64,000 nt of DNA from Bacillota bacterium (GCA_023460995.1 JAEWOE010000005.1:1-64000); one strand, 5' to 3'. Positions 50,564 to 59,516 are shown, counted from the stretch's first letter. Translations and numbers: made by a program. The notes: generated from the sequence alone by a model not told the origin.

Positions 50564-51601
50564 TTATAAGTTATCTACTTTTTCATGAAGAGATTTATTT
50601 ATACCATTACCAATAATATCACTTAACTTCTCCATTAAAAAATCAATTTCCTTTGGAGTAACCATTAAATTATATCCAATCGGTGTTAATACCTCATAAA
50701 TAAGTTGTTTAACTTCTTCTTCACTAAGAATACCTATTAAACCCATTAAAGTTTCTTTATCTTCAGTACTAGGTGTAATATTTTCTTTTAAATAATTAAT
50801 CTTTGATGACAAAATTAGTTTATTTTTAGGTAGATTTCTCTTTTCCTTATTATAAGAATAATGCTTAAACATATATTTTATAGTATCACTTACAATAGTT
50901 ACCGCATCTACAACGGTCGGTATTCCAATAGCTATAACGGGAATTCCAAAAATATCTTTACTTATTTCCTTGCGATTATTACCAACGCCACTACCTGGAT
51001 GAATACCTGCATCAGTCATTTGAATAGTTTTATTGACCCTGTCAACTGAACCACTCGCAAGAGCATCAATTACTATTATAAAATTAGGTTTGACTTCACT
51101 TATTAATCCTTTAATTAAATTACTTGTTTCAATACCTGTTTGAGCCATAACACCTGGCATAAAAGCAAATGTTTTTCTAAACCCTTTTTCGACATCACCA
51201 TAAATAAATAAATGATTTGTTACTAAAATATTATTTATGGCAAGAGGTCCCAAAGAATCAGGAGTTGATTTAGGATTGCCGAGTCCTATTATCAAACAAG
51301 AATCTTCCTGCACTATTTTATTAAGATTAAGCATTTTTTTTAATTGTTTTGAGAATATTTCTTTTACATTCTCTTTATTAGAATAATCTGTTATATCCTC
51401 AAATTCTATGGTAATATAATTTCCTTCCTTTTTATTGATTATGTCTCCTGCTTGCTTATTTAGATAAGTTGTAGATACTTTTATATTGTCAAATACTTCG
51501 CTTGTGTTTGATACACCTTCAATTTCAGTATCATTTTGCAAGTAATCTATCGCTAAATCACTATGAATATGATAGTTTTTTAAATCAATTTCATGATTCA
51601 T
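50564..51601 (-). CDS. gpr: Germination protease (GPR endopeptidase)
   Basis: A 345-residue aspartic-like peptidase that degrades small acid-soluble spore proteins at germination. N-terminal propeptide MNHEIDLKNYHIHSDLAID; core IIGLGNPKSTPDSLGPLA, FAFMPGVMAQTGIET, FIIVIDALASGSVDRVN and DAGIHPGSGVGNNRKEIS. A GGGGTGATATT site precedes the ATG. Divergent from rpsT and followed by spoIIP, the classical arrangement. Confidence 0.97.
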   Translation of the reverse strand: MNHEIDLKNYHIHSDLAIDYLQNDTEIEGVSNTSEVFDNIKVSTTYLNKQAGDIINKKEGNYITIEFEDITDYSNKENVKEIFSKQLKKMLNLNKIVQEDSCLIIGLGNPKSTPDSLGPLAINNILVTNHLFIYGDVEKGFRKTFAFMPGVMAQTGIETSNLIKGLISEVKPNFIIVIDALASGSVDRVNKTIQMTDAGIHPGSGVGNNRKEISKDIFGIPVIAIGIPTVVDAVTIVSDTIKYMFKHYSYNKEKRNLPKNKLILSSKINYLKENITPSTEDKETLMGLIGILSEEEVKQLIYEVLTPIGYNLMVTPKEIDFLMEKLSDIIGNGINKSLHEKVDNL

Positions 51602-51707
51602 AATATCACCCCATATATATTTTTACCAAAAATGCCTTTTTTTATTGCTTTTTTTTGTTTTTTTTGTTAAAATCAATAGTGTTAAGTTGACTTGGAGGTG
51701 AAATTAT

Positions 51708-51971
51708 ATGCCAAATATGAAGAATGCAAAAAAAGCTGTTAGAAAAAATATTAAAAAAACTGGTGAAAATAATAATTTTGAAGCTAGTATGAAGACAGCT
51801 ATTAAGAATGTAGAAAAATCTGTATTAAGTAAAGATAAAGAAAAGGCTTCTGCTAATTTAAAAGTAGCTATTAAAAAAATAGACAAAGCAGCAGCTAGCG
51901 GAGTTACATCAAAGAATAAAAGTGCTCGTAACAAATCAAGATTAACTTTAAAAGTTAACACAATGGAGTAA
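51708..51971 (+). CDS. rpsT: Ribosomal protein S20
   Basis: An 87-residue basic helical protein, MPNMKNAKKAVRKNIKK ... AAASGVTSKNKSARNKSRLT, normal length. It lies divergent to gpr, as in Bacillus. TGGAGGTG precedes the ATG. Confidence 0.95.
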   Translation: MPNMKNAKKAVRKNIKKTGENNNFEASMKTAIKNVEKSVLSKDKEKASANLKVAIKKIDKAAASGVTSKNKSARNKSRLTLKVNTME

Positions 51972-52034
51972 TATTTACTTCTTTTTTTTTCATGATAATA
52001 GAAATAGTATGCTATAATTAAGATAGGTGAGAAT

Positions 52035-52976
52035 ATGGCAAAAACAATTAGAAGGATACTCATAATCATATTATATTTGGGATTGTTAATTGGACTAATT
52101 GTTTACCATGATCCTATTAATAAATATATTATAGAAAACTATATATTTAGTAAACAAATTAAAGAATATGAAGTTAATGAATTTGCAAAACAAACAAATT
52201 ATAACTATGTTAACATAACTACAGATTTCAAAACAACTTCTAAAAAAAATCTTTTAGACGATATTTATACAATTATAGATGGTGGTCTAGATGAGTTTAC
52301 TTTTTATTGTGATGATAGTTATACAGATTGTATAGATGATGTACAAGAATTATCTAATGATACTACAGCTTTAACAATTATTAATAATTATGTTAATCCA
52401 TATAATAGTTTCAATAAATTATATATATCAACCAATAGTATGGGTAAAATAGACGTTATTGTAAATAAATTATACAGCGAAGAAGAAATAGATTACACAC
52501 AAAGTAAAATAGATTCTATAGTTAGTCAAACTATAACAAATACGATGACAATAAGGGAGAAAATAAAAGCATTTCATGACTACATTATAAATACTACTGT
52601 ATATGATGAAGAACGTTCAGATGAAATAAAGAATAAAATTTATAATACTAATATTTTTAATTCACATAAAGCCTCTGGAGTACTTGAGAACCATATAGCT
52701 TTATGTAGTGGTTATACTGATGTAATGGCCGTATTTTTGAATACTATTGGAGTAGATAATTTTAAAATTTCTAACAATGATCATATTTGGAATGCTGTTT
52801 ATTTAGATGGAGCTTGGTACCATTTAGATCTTACATGGGATGATCCTGTTACAAATACTGGAGCCAATGTTTTAATATATGATTTCTTCTTAATAACTAA
52901 TTCCGAATTATTACAAAAAGAAGCTGTGCAACATGCTTATGAAAGCTCAGTATATACAGAAATAGCTACTAGTTAA
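52035..52976 (+). CDS. Membrane-anchored transglutaminase-like protein
   Basis: A 313-residue protein: one N-terminal helix (ILIIILYLGLLIGLIVYH) and a C-terminal transglutaminase-like domain with the Cys/His/Asp triad in HIALCSGYTDVMAVFL, NNDHIWNAVYLDG and WYHLDLTWDDP. Secreted members of this family in Firmicutes act as proteases or crosslinkers on the cell surface; substrate unknown. AGGTGAGAAT precedes the ATG. Ends convergent to the histidine kinase gene. Confidence 0.8.
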   Translation: MAKTIRRILIIILYLGLLIGLIVYHDPINKYIIENYIFSKQIKEYEVNEFAKQTNYNYVNITTDFKTTSKKNLLDDIYTIIDGGLDEFTFYCDDSYTDCIDDVQELSNDTTALTIINNYVNPYNSFNKLYISTNSMGKIDVIVNKLYSEEEIDYTQSKIDSIVSQTITNTMTIREKIKAFHDYIINTTVYDEERSDEIKNKIYNTNIFNSHKASGVLENHIALCSGYTDVMAVFLNTIGVDNFKISNNDHIWNAVYLDGAWYHLDLTWDDPVTNTGANVLIYDFFLITNSELLQKEAVQHAYESSVYTEIATS

Positions 52977-52994
52977 ACTAGTAGCTATTTTTTT
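52960..52994. terminator. Bidirectional terminator
   Basis: Fourteen-base perfect stem (52960-52973 with 52977-52990) with a 3-nt loop and T-runs, overlapping the ends of both convergent genes. Confidence 0.9.
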
Positions 52995-54220
52995 GGCAAT
53001 TTAATAATAACTTTTGTTCCCTTTCCTGGTTCAGATTCATACTTCATAGTACCACCATGAGAATTTATTATTTCATTTGATAATGATATTCCTAAACCAG
53101 TTCCTGTTTTTTTCGTAGTAAAGAAAGGCTCACTAATATGAACCATATTTTCTTTTGAAATTCCATGTCCATTATCTTCGACAATAATATATATATAATT
53201 TGTTTCAACTTTTTCAGTTATAACTATTTTCTTTTTCTTATTGTCCTCAAAAGACTCAATGCTATTTTTTATTATATTGATAAACACCTGCATTAGCCTC
53301 GTATAATCAGCATTTATATAAACTTCATCTTTATCATCAAAAATTAATTTTATATTATTTTTAGTAAGTAATTCATCAAAACTTATAACAACTTCACTAA
53401 GTAAATAATTTATGTCCATCATATCTTTTTCAATATTAATTTTTGAAAAAGAGGAGAAATCCTGTAAGATTAAAAGTGTATGTTGTATTTCAAACTTAAT
53501 TATTGGAATATATTTTTTACACTGTTCTATATTATTTACATCAAGCATATCTAAATAACCTTTACATACAGCCAAAGGGTTCTTAATCTCATGTGTTATT
53601 TTAAACAATGATGTTCTTATTTGTTTTTCTTTCACAAGTTCTTTATAACTCATATGATATTTAATAATATCATCACAAAGTTCAACTACATATAGAATTA
53701 ATAATGTGGAAATATATGTTATTGGAATTGATATACATAAGATATCATCAAATATTGAATCATTAAAGAAATATGCGGATGTTCCACTGCAAAGTATAAA
53801 TAGAAAAGTTTTAGTAGCAAAGATAAACGTTGTAAATAAGTATTTGTTAAACTTTTCTTTTCGTGTAAAGAAATAGATTAAGAGATAAATTAAGTATTCA
53901 AAACTTACACATAAAAATGAGACATTAAATAAGTATGCTGCAGCAATTATATACATTATTGATAGAAAAATAGCTTCCTTTGTTTTATACTTAGTAAAAG
54001 CAAGTATAATTGGAATGTTTGATAATAAAAGACCGGTTCTTGGAAAGTTAATTGCGCCTTTAAATATTACTAAATACATTGATGAAAATAAAGCAAAACA
54101 TAGTAACAGGTCATTTTCCTTTAATTCGATTTTTTTATTATAAGCGATATAAAAGCAGTACATAGATATAGGAAAAAGTAAGTATATAGTACATAAAATA
54201 ATGTCATTTACATATTGCAT
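52985..54220 (-). CDS. Multi-pass membrane sensor histidine kinase (KinB-like architecture)
   Basis: A 411-residue kinase. Residues 1-190 hold six or seven membrane helices; then a DHp domain with the phospho-acceptor His in ITHEIKNPLAVCKGYL, and an ATPase domain with INIIKNSIESF (N box), IIVEDNGHGIS (G1), EPFFTTK (F box) and GTGLGISLS (G2). No response regulator is next to it. Orphan multi-pass kinases of this type include KinB, which feeds the Spo0A phosphorelay; that role here is inference. GGGGTGAATTT precedes the ATG. Confidence 0.9.
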   Translation of the reverse strand: MQYVNDIILCTIYLLFPISMYCFYIAYNKKIELKENDLLLCFALFSSMYLVIFKGAINFPRTGLLLSNIPIILAFTKYKTKEAIFLSIMYIIAAAYLFNVSFLCVSFEYLIYLLIYFFTRKEKFNKYLFTTFIFATKTFLFILCSGTSAYFFNDSIFDDILCISIPITYISTLLILYVVELCDDIIKYHMSYKELVKEKQIRTSLFKITHEIKNPLAVCKGYLDMLDVNNIEQCKKYIPIIKFEIQHTLLILQDFSSFSKINIEKDMMDINYLLSEVVISFDELLTKNNIKLIFDDKDEVYINADYTRLMQVFINIIKNSIESFEDNKKKKIVITEKVETNYIYIIVEDNGHGISKENMVHISEPFFTTKKTGTGLGISLSNEIINSHGGTMKYESEPGKGTKVIIKLPKK

Positions 54221-54275
54221 AAATTCACCCCATCTTCATTCTATACCTTTAACTTGTCATTTTTTGTCGAAGCAA

Positions 54276-54303
54276 CAAAAAAAAGTGATAATTTTATCAC
54301 TTT
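54276..54303 (-). terminator. Terminator
   Basis: Nine-base stem aaagtgata/tatcacttt with a 4-nt loop, overlapping the TGA stop of the gene ending at 54297, then a T-run on the minus strand. Confidence 0.85.
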
Positions 54304-54611
54304 AAATCGTCAATGTGTTTTTTTAGCACTTCTGCCTGGTTACCTAGAATAATTTTTAACTGATTATCAATCTCAACCATTCCTTGTGCTCCCATTTTTT
54401 GTATACCTTCTTTATTAACTAAAGATATGTTCTGTAATGTAACCATAAAGCGAGATTTATTTGCTTCATAATTTATTATATTGCTTTTGCCACCTAAATA
54501 ATCTACTAATTTATTTACTTCTATTTTAGCATCTTTTCGTGATGCTCTAGTAATAGCAATTGCTATTATTAACAAAAGCACAATTATAATTATATATTGT
54601 ATATATTCCAT
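54297..54611 (-). CDS. Membrane-anchored EIIB-like protein lacking the active-site Cys
   Basis: A 104-residue protein: N-terminal helix (IQYIIIIVLLLIIAIAITRA) then a domain reading LVDYLGGKSNIINYEANKSRF, MVTLQN, MGAQGMVEI and IILGNQAEVLKKHI. This follows the glucose-type PTS EIIB pattern (LGG..NI, C-x-T-R-L-R, GAxG, VI.G), but where EIIB has its phosphorylated Cys this protein has EANKSRF without Cys. A phosphate-transfer role is therefore unlikely; perhaps a sensing or structural relic. Its ATG lies 75 nt upstream of the kinase of the preceding entry's convergent block; stops at TGA. Confidence 0.6.
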   Translation of the reverse strand: MEYIQYIIIIVLLLIIAIAITRASRKDAKIEVNKLVDYLGGKSNIINYEANKSRFMVTLQNISLVNKEGIQKMGAQGMVEIDNQLKIILGNQAEVLKKHIDDLK

Positions 54612-54705
54612 TAAATCACCTTATATAATTATACTATAAAACTACTAATTGTCAAATCATCTGCATAATCATTTTTTTTAAATACATACTAATATTGGTG
54701 ATATT

Positions 54706-55833
54706 ATGGAAATTAGAAAAAAGTATAAAATTAACTATAGTTTAATAATTTGTTTATGCTGCTTTTTTATAATTTCTATTATTTCTTTATACAGTGCAGA
54801 TACTATAAATACTACAATAGATCAAATTATATACAAACAGATATTATGGATAATAATAGGATTACTATTAATAGGTTTTGTAATTTATATAGGTAATGAC
54901 ATCATAATCAAAAACGCAATGACTTTGTATTTTATAGGTATTATTGCACTTACCCTCTTATTGCTTTTTGGAACGCCAATTAATAATGCAAAATGCTGGT
55001 TTAAAATACCTGGCATAGGAACAATACAACCAAGTGAGTTTATGAAGATAGTATTAATAATTTGTTTGTCGAAATTTATAAGTAAAAAACAAAATAAACT
55101 TAAACACAAAAGTATTAAGAATGAATTTATTTTATTATTAAAAGTTGCAGGAATAATTCTTATACCTGCTATTCTAACTTTTTTAGAGCCTGATACTGGT
55201 GCAGTTTTTATGTATTTAATTTTAACTATAACTATTCTTTTTGTAAGTAAATTTAGTATGCGCTGGTTTTATTTTGGATTATTTGTCTTTGCTTCTTTAA
55301 TTTCAGTAGTTTTATATTTATATTTCTTTAACATTGACCTTTTTATTAAGCTATTAGGTAATAGTTTTTTTTTAAGAGTAGAGCGTATAATTAACTGGTC
55401 TTCAGCAGCGGGTATGCAGCTTGAAAATGGTATGACTGCAATTGGTGCAGCAGGTTTCATTGGATACGGATTTAATAAAACTCCTATATATTTTCCCGAA
55501 GCTCAAAATGACTTTATATTCGCAGTATTTGCCTCAAATTTTGGATTTATAGGATCAATTGTATTAATCATGCTTATTATATACTTTGATTTAGAGATTA
55601 TTCATATTGCTGAGCGCAGTAAGAATAAAACTAATAAATATATAATAAGTGGAATACTAGGCACTATTATATATCAACAAATTCAAAATATAGGGATGAC
55701 TTTTGGACTACTTCCTATAACTGGAATTACTTTACCATTTATCAGTTATGGAGGTTCTAGTTTGCTTAGCTATATGATTATGATTGGACTTATATTTAAT
55801 ATTGACAGAGAAAATAGACAATATAAAAATTAA
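54706..55833 (+). CDS. FtsW/RodA/SpoVE (SEDS) family peptidoglycan polymerase
   Basis: A 375-residue protein with about ten membrane helices. SEDS hallmarks: NNAKCWFKIPGIGTIQPSEF, LTFLEPDTGAVFMYL (with the catalytic Asp), PEAQNDFIFAVFASNFGFIG and LPITGITLPFISYGGSSLLS. It polymerises glycan strands with a class B PBP; the gene at 43234 encodes a candidate partner. RodA, FtsW or SpoVE identity cannot be fixed by sequence reading. GGTGATATT precedes the ATG. Confidence 0.9.
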   Translation: MEIRKKYKINYSLIICLCCFFIISIISLYSADTINTTIDQIIYKQILWIIIGLLLIGFVIYIGNDIIIKNAMTLYFIGIIALTLLLLFGTPINNAKCWFKIPGIGTIQPSEFMKIVLIICLSKFISKKQNKLKHKSIKNEFILLLKVAGIILIPAILTFLEPDTGAVFMYLILTITILFVSKFSMRWFYFGLFVFASLISVVLYLYFFNIDLFIKLLGNSFFLRVERIINWSSAAGMQLENGMTAIGAAGFIGYGFNKTPIYFPEAQNDFIFAVFASNFGFIGSIVLIMLIIYFDLEIIHIAERSKNKTNKYIISGILGTIIYQQIQNIGMTFGLLPITGITLPFISYGGSSLLSYMIMIGLIFNIDRENRQYKN

Positions 55834-55859
55834 AAAGAAAGCAGAGCTTTCTTTTTTAA
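55830..55859. terminator. Bidirectional terminator
   Basis: About 13-base stem (ttaaaaagaaagc with gctttcttttttaa, one bulge) with a 3-nt loop between convergent genes. Confidence 0.85.
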
Positions 55860-57469
55860 TAGTTAACAATATAAGGGGTAGAATTTGTTCCATTACCACC
55901 ACCAATTAATGCTTCTGATTCAATTATAATTACAGGTCTTATATATGAGGTAAGTGTTACATTTTTTGGTGTAGTTCCTTCTTGAGTTACAACATATACT
56001 TCTGTATTAGAACTTTTAGACATAGTCCAAAACTCTCCTGTTGCTGATCCATAAACTGGTACTGTTAAAATTTCGCCAATTTTTGGTAATCCAACTGATA
56101 TACCATATAAAATATTTGTTTTAGCTAAAGAAGAATTCTTATAATTAGTTGATGTAACTGTAGAATCTCCTTGATACCAAAATTTAGTTTTAACTATTCC
56201 ATTTAAGTTAGTATACTCCTCTAAATACAATGTATCTTTTAAATAACCAGCTACGCCTTCATTAGTATTGAAGATAGAGCTAGTTCCAAAAGTAGAGGAA
56301 TAATTTGCTTCAGCAACTTTATAAATATCATTTAATATCAATTTCGTTTCTGAATTATCACTTTCTACTACTCTATATATTTTACTATTTAAACTTAAAT
56401 ATTCTCCTGATGCTAAATTAATTGAATTTAATGTTCTATTATCTGATTCTACTATATTTGTAGAAGATTTAAATAATATATATGGATTATTCTTTGCACC
56501 ATCACCACTAGTTATTACTGATTCAGGCATTAAGCTAATAACAGGTCTTATATAATGCATACTATTTTTAGAAATTGCTGTTATACTGCCGTCTGACAAA
56601 ATTTTATATAACATATCAGTTAAAGTTGAAGAATAAGTGGATGTTGAAAAAACTAATCCATTTTTTAAGTATGAATAATTATTTAAGAAAGACATGTTAT
56701 ATTCATATAAAGATAATTGTGTTACTTTAGAATGTCCCAAAGCTGAATCATTTAAACTTTCGCAAACATCTTCAGATTTACTTATAGTTTCTGTTGGTAC
56801 ATAACAAGCACTTTCTTCAACTAAGAAGTCAGAATATTTCAACTTACTTATAAAATAATTATTAAGCCATTCATTTGCATAACTTTCATCATAGTTGTTA
56901 GCATTACCAAAATTTAGTGTAGCAACTGATTCATCTGCTATTAGCTTTATACTACCATCTTCATTAATACCCATAATTCGCCACATAAGTCCACTATAAT
57001 AAACATAATTATTACTTGCTGACCCAGAGAAATATGTGCCACCTAGAAAACTATATACACTATCATTTTCAACATTTTGATAAGCACTATATAATGTAGT
57101 TAATCCATCTGTGTCTTCAGCAAAAGAAAATTCATAACCACCATTATCTACAATGACTTTTATAACATTATCTCTAGAAAGTACTTCTTTAGAATAAGAA
57201 GATAAATAATTGCTTTCCAGATTGTCAGAGTCTATTAACTGTCCTATAGGAACATAATATATCATTCCATCATTTTTAGGATATAAATATGCTTTACCGT
57301 CTAAATAATTATCTGTACTTGCATAAAGTATTTTAAGTGCTGCATCATCAAGTTTTTTAGAATTATTTCTGATTTGTCCCATTATAGGTGTAATTACAAC
57401 AATTAAAACAATTGACATAATTATTAGAACACCTAGTAATTCTACCAAAGTAAACCCTTTCTTATTCAT
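55856..57469 (-). CDS. Prepilin-leader surface protein, two repeated DUF6273-like modules
   Basis: A 537-residue protein with type IV prepilin leader MNKKGFTLVELLGVLIIMSI. Then a pilin-like stalk and two similar beta modules, each ending in an IRPVI-type strand: YYSGLMWRIMGINEDGSIKL ... SMHYIRPVISLMPES and LNSKIYRVVESDNSETKLIL ... TSYIRPVIIIESE. Each closes with a Gly/Asn-Pro-Tyr motif (GAKNNPYIL, GTNSTPYIV). Unlike the proteins at 17323 and 18679, its 3' end is not G+C-rich. GAGGG precedes the ATG. Probably an extracellular adhesin (inference). Confidence 0.7.
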   Translation of the reverse strand: MNKKGFTLVELLGVLIIMSIVLIVVITPIMGQIRNNSKKLDDAALKILYASTDNYLDGKAYLYPKNDGMIYYVPIGQLIDSDNLESNYLSSYSKEVLSRDNVIKVIVDNGGYEFSFAEDTDGLTTLYSAYQNVENDSVYSFLGGTYFSGSASNNYVYYSGLMWRIMGINEDGSIKLIADESVATLNFGNANNYDESYANEWLNNYFISKLKYSDFLVEESACYVPTETISKSEDVCESLNDSALGHSKVTQLSLYEYNMSFLNNYSYLKNGLVFSTSTYSSTLTDMLYKILSDGSITAISKNSMHYIRPVISLMPESVITSGDGAKNNPYILFKSSTNIVESDNRTLNSINLASGEYLSLNSKIYRVVESDNSETKLILNDIYKVAEANYSSTFGTSSIFNTNEGVAGYLKDTLYLEEYTNLNGIVKTKFWYQGDSTVTSTNYKNSSLAKTNILYGISVGLPKIGEILTVPVYGSATGEFWTMSKSSNTEVYVVTQEGTTPKNVTLTSYIRPVIIIESEALIGGGNGTNSTPYIVNY

Positions 57470-57512
57470 TTATAGCACCCTCTATTCTAATTTTTATTAT
57501 ACTAAAAATATC

Positions 57513-57535
57513 AAAAAAAAACAACTATGCAGCTG
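57513..57535 (-). terminator. Terminator of rpmF
   Basis: Five-pair stem (CAGCT with AGTTG, one G-T) with a 4-nt loop followed by nine T on the minus strand, overlapping the stop codon. Confidence 0.6.
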
Positions 57536-57737
57536 TTTCTTCTTTTTTAATTACTTCTTTTCCCTTGTAAGTACCGCAAGCAGCACATACTCTATGTGGT
57601 CTTACATCAGCACCACATTTTGGACATTTAGTTGTACTATTTTCGCTAATTTTATAATGAGTTCTTCTCATTCTACCTCTAGTTTTACTTACTTTTCTAA
57701 ATGGTACAGCAAATAATTGAATATTTAATTTCATCAT
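57525..57737 (-). CDS. rpmF: Ribosomal protein L32 with N-terminal L27-like (Prp-type) leader
   Basis: Mature L32 normally begins (M)AVP...; here AVPFRKVSKTRGRMRRTH is preceded in frame by MMKLNIQLF. KLNIQLF-A closely resembles the KLNLQFF-A leader of Firmicute L27 that the protease Prp removes, and cutting before Ala would leave exactly AVPFRKV. The zinc site CPKCGADVRPHRVCAACG (four Cys) is intact. GAGG precedes three adjacent ATG codons (57740, 57737, 57734); all keep the leader. No start exists at the Ala position, where the codon before it is TTT, so the leader must be translated. It follows the DUF177 gene, the usual pairing. Confidence 0.93.
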   Translation of the reverse strand: MMKLNIQLFAVPFRKVSKTRGRMRRTHYKISENSTTKCPKCGADVRPHRVCAACGTYKGKEVIKKEETAA

Positions 57738-57754
57738 CATAAACACCTCTTTTC

Positions 57755-58237
57755 CTATAATAGATCCTTAAGCTTATCAAAAGCCGAAGTCTGTTCTTGT
57801 TCTTCCCCTTCAGTTACTAATTTCCAACCATCACCAGATAGCTTCAAATCAGTAGCATCTGGACAAGTAACTTTTATAGGAATTTCCATTAGTATATTTT
57901 CCCATATAATAGGAAAAATATCAATACAATTCTTTACTTTTTCACCAAAATCTCCTATTTCTGACATCATCTCTGAATAATCACCTTCAATTTTGGTTTC
58001 AAAAGGATAGTCAACCGGTTGTAATGTTATAGAACAAGGTAAAACCATGGTTCCAGTAACAAGTAAGTCTAAATAATAATTTTGCATTTCATCATCATGA
58101 ATATATCCACTTACAGAAGCATCTTTAATATCTAAAACATTTACTTTTTTTAATGTTTCTTTATCAACATTAATAACTTCATTAATCTCAACGTTAATCT
58201 CAGATCCATTTTGTAATTTACTAATATCAATAATCAT
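57755..58237 (-). CDS. DUF177 (YceD-like) protein
   Basis: A 160-residue protein found directly upstream of rpmF in most bacteria and linked to 23S rRNA/large-subunit assembly. Typical features: VTGTMVLPCSITLQPVDYPF (with Cys), a central acidic stretch and the end PIKVTCPDATDLKLSGDGWK. GGTGGTGATTAA precedes the ATG. It ends 9 nt before the first codons of rpmF. Confidence 0.88.
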   Translation of the reverse strand: MIIDISKLQNGSEINVEINEVINVDKETLKKVNVLDIKDASVSGYIHDDEMQNYYLDLLVTGTMVLPCSITLQPVDYPFETKIEGDYSEMMSEIGDFGEKVKNCIDIFPIIWENILMEIPIKVTCPDATDLKLSGDGWKLVTEGEEQEQTSAFDKLKDLL

Positions 58238-58352
58238 TTAATCACCACCGACATACCTACCAATTATACATAAATTCATCAGAAAATGCAAGTGTTTTAT
58301 TAGTTATATGAATAAATTTGAAAATATGATATTATATAAACGAGGTGATTTT

Positions 58353-59504
58353 ATGAGTACTGGAATTATTTGCGAATATAATCCTTTCCATAATGGACAT
58401 TTGTATCATATAAATAAAATTAAAGAAATGTATCCTGACGATACTATCATACTTGTTATGAGTTCACACTTTTTACAGCGTGGTGATTCCAGTCTTATAA
58501 ATAAATGGGATAAAACTGATATTGCTTTATCTTTAGGAGTCGATATAGTTATAGAGTTACCCTTTGTTTTTTCAAGTCAAGGTGCCGATATTTTCGCCAA
58601 AGGTTCTATTGAAATATTAAAAAATATGAATGTAGATAGATTAATATTTGGAAGTGAAACTAATAATATAGAAACACTAACAGCTATAGCAAATATCCAA
58701 ATAAATAATAAAGAGTTTGATGATACAGTAAAAAAATATTTAGAAGAAGGAATAAGCTACCCAACTGCTTTATCTAAGGCGGTGTATACTTTAACAAACA
58801 TAAAGGTTGAAAAACCAAATGATTTACTAGGAGTATCATATATTAAAGAAATAATAATTCAAAAGGCAAATATAACTCCTATGACTATAAAAAGAAGTAA
58901 TGATTTTCATAGTTTAGACTTGGATAGTGATATTGTAAGTGCTACAAGCATACGAAATGCATTAAAAAACAGTACTGAAATAAAAAGATATGTTCCCCCT
59001 ATTGTTTATGATTATTTACAAAAAGAATTAAGTTTTACTGATGACTATTTTAATTTTCTAAAATATAAAATTATAAGTAGTATAAATAATTTAAACATAT
59101 ATCAAACAGTAGATGAAGGAATAGAAAACAGAATAAAAAAATATATTTATACATCTAATAGTTTAGATGAATTAATAGATAATATTAAAACTAAGAGATA
59201 TACCTATAATAAAGTGAAAAGAATGCTTACTCACATACTTTGTGGTTTTACTAAAGAGGAAGCCCTTAGAACTAAAGAAAATGACTATGTAAGAGTACTA
59301 GGTTTTAACGATAAAGGAAAAAAATACTTAAATAAAGCAAAAAAAGAAAGTGTCTTACCAATTATAACTGGTTATTCTAATATTAAAAGTGAAATATTAG
59401 ATATTGAAAGAAGAGTTAGTTCAATTTATTTTTTAATATTTAAACAAAAAAATAAGAATTATTTAATGGAAATGGAATATAAACATAAACCAATCATTAA
59501 ATAA
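58353..59504 (+). CDS. tmcAL: tRNA(Met) cytidine acetate ligase
   Basis: A 383-residue nucleotidyltransferase-fold enzyme (YlbM family) that makes N4-acetylcytidine at the wobble base of elongator tRNA-Met. The N-terminal motif STGIICEYNPFHNGHLYHI contains the HxGH-type site; VMSSHFLQRGDSSLINKWDK and LIFGSETN follow, and KRSNDFHSLD with SATSIRNAL closes the domain. I chose ATG 58353 because CGAGGTGATTTT stands directly before it; the open frame back to 58308 has no site. Divergent from DUF177-rpmF. Confidence 0.93.
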   Translation: MSTGIICEYNPFHNGHLYHINKIKEMYPDDTIILVMSSHFLQRGDSSLINKWDKTDIALSLGVDIVIELPFVFSSQGADIFAKGSIEILKNMNVDRLIFGSETNNIETLTAIANIQINNKEFDDTVKKYLEEGISYPTALSKAVYTLTNIKVEKPNDLLGVSYIKEIIIQKANITPMTIKRSNDFHSLDLDSDIVSATSIRNALKNSTEIKRYVPPIVYDYLQKELSFTDDYFNFLKYKIISSINNLNIYQTVDEGIENRIKKYIYTSNSLDELIDNIKTKRYTYNKVKRMLTHILCGFTKEEALRTKENDYVRVLGFNDKGKKYLNKAKKESVLPIITGYSNIKSEILDIERRVSSIYFLIFKQKNKNYLMEMEYKHKPIIK

Positions 59505-59516
59505 TTCTTTTTCTTT

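Noticed and set aside
58308..58352. N-terminal 15-residue extension of TmcAL
   Set aside because: No ribosome site precedes 58308, whereas CGAGGTGATTTT directly precedes the ATG at 58353 and the family starts there.
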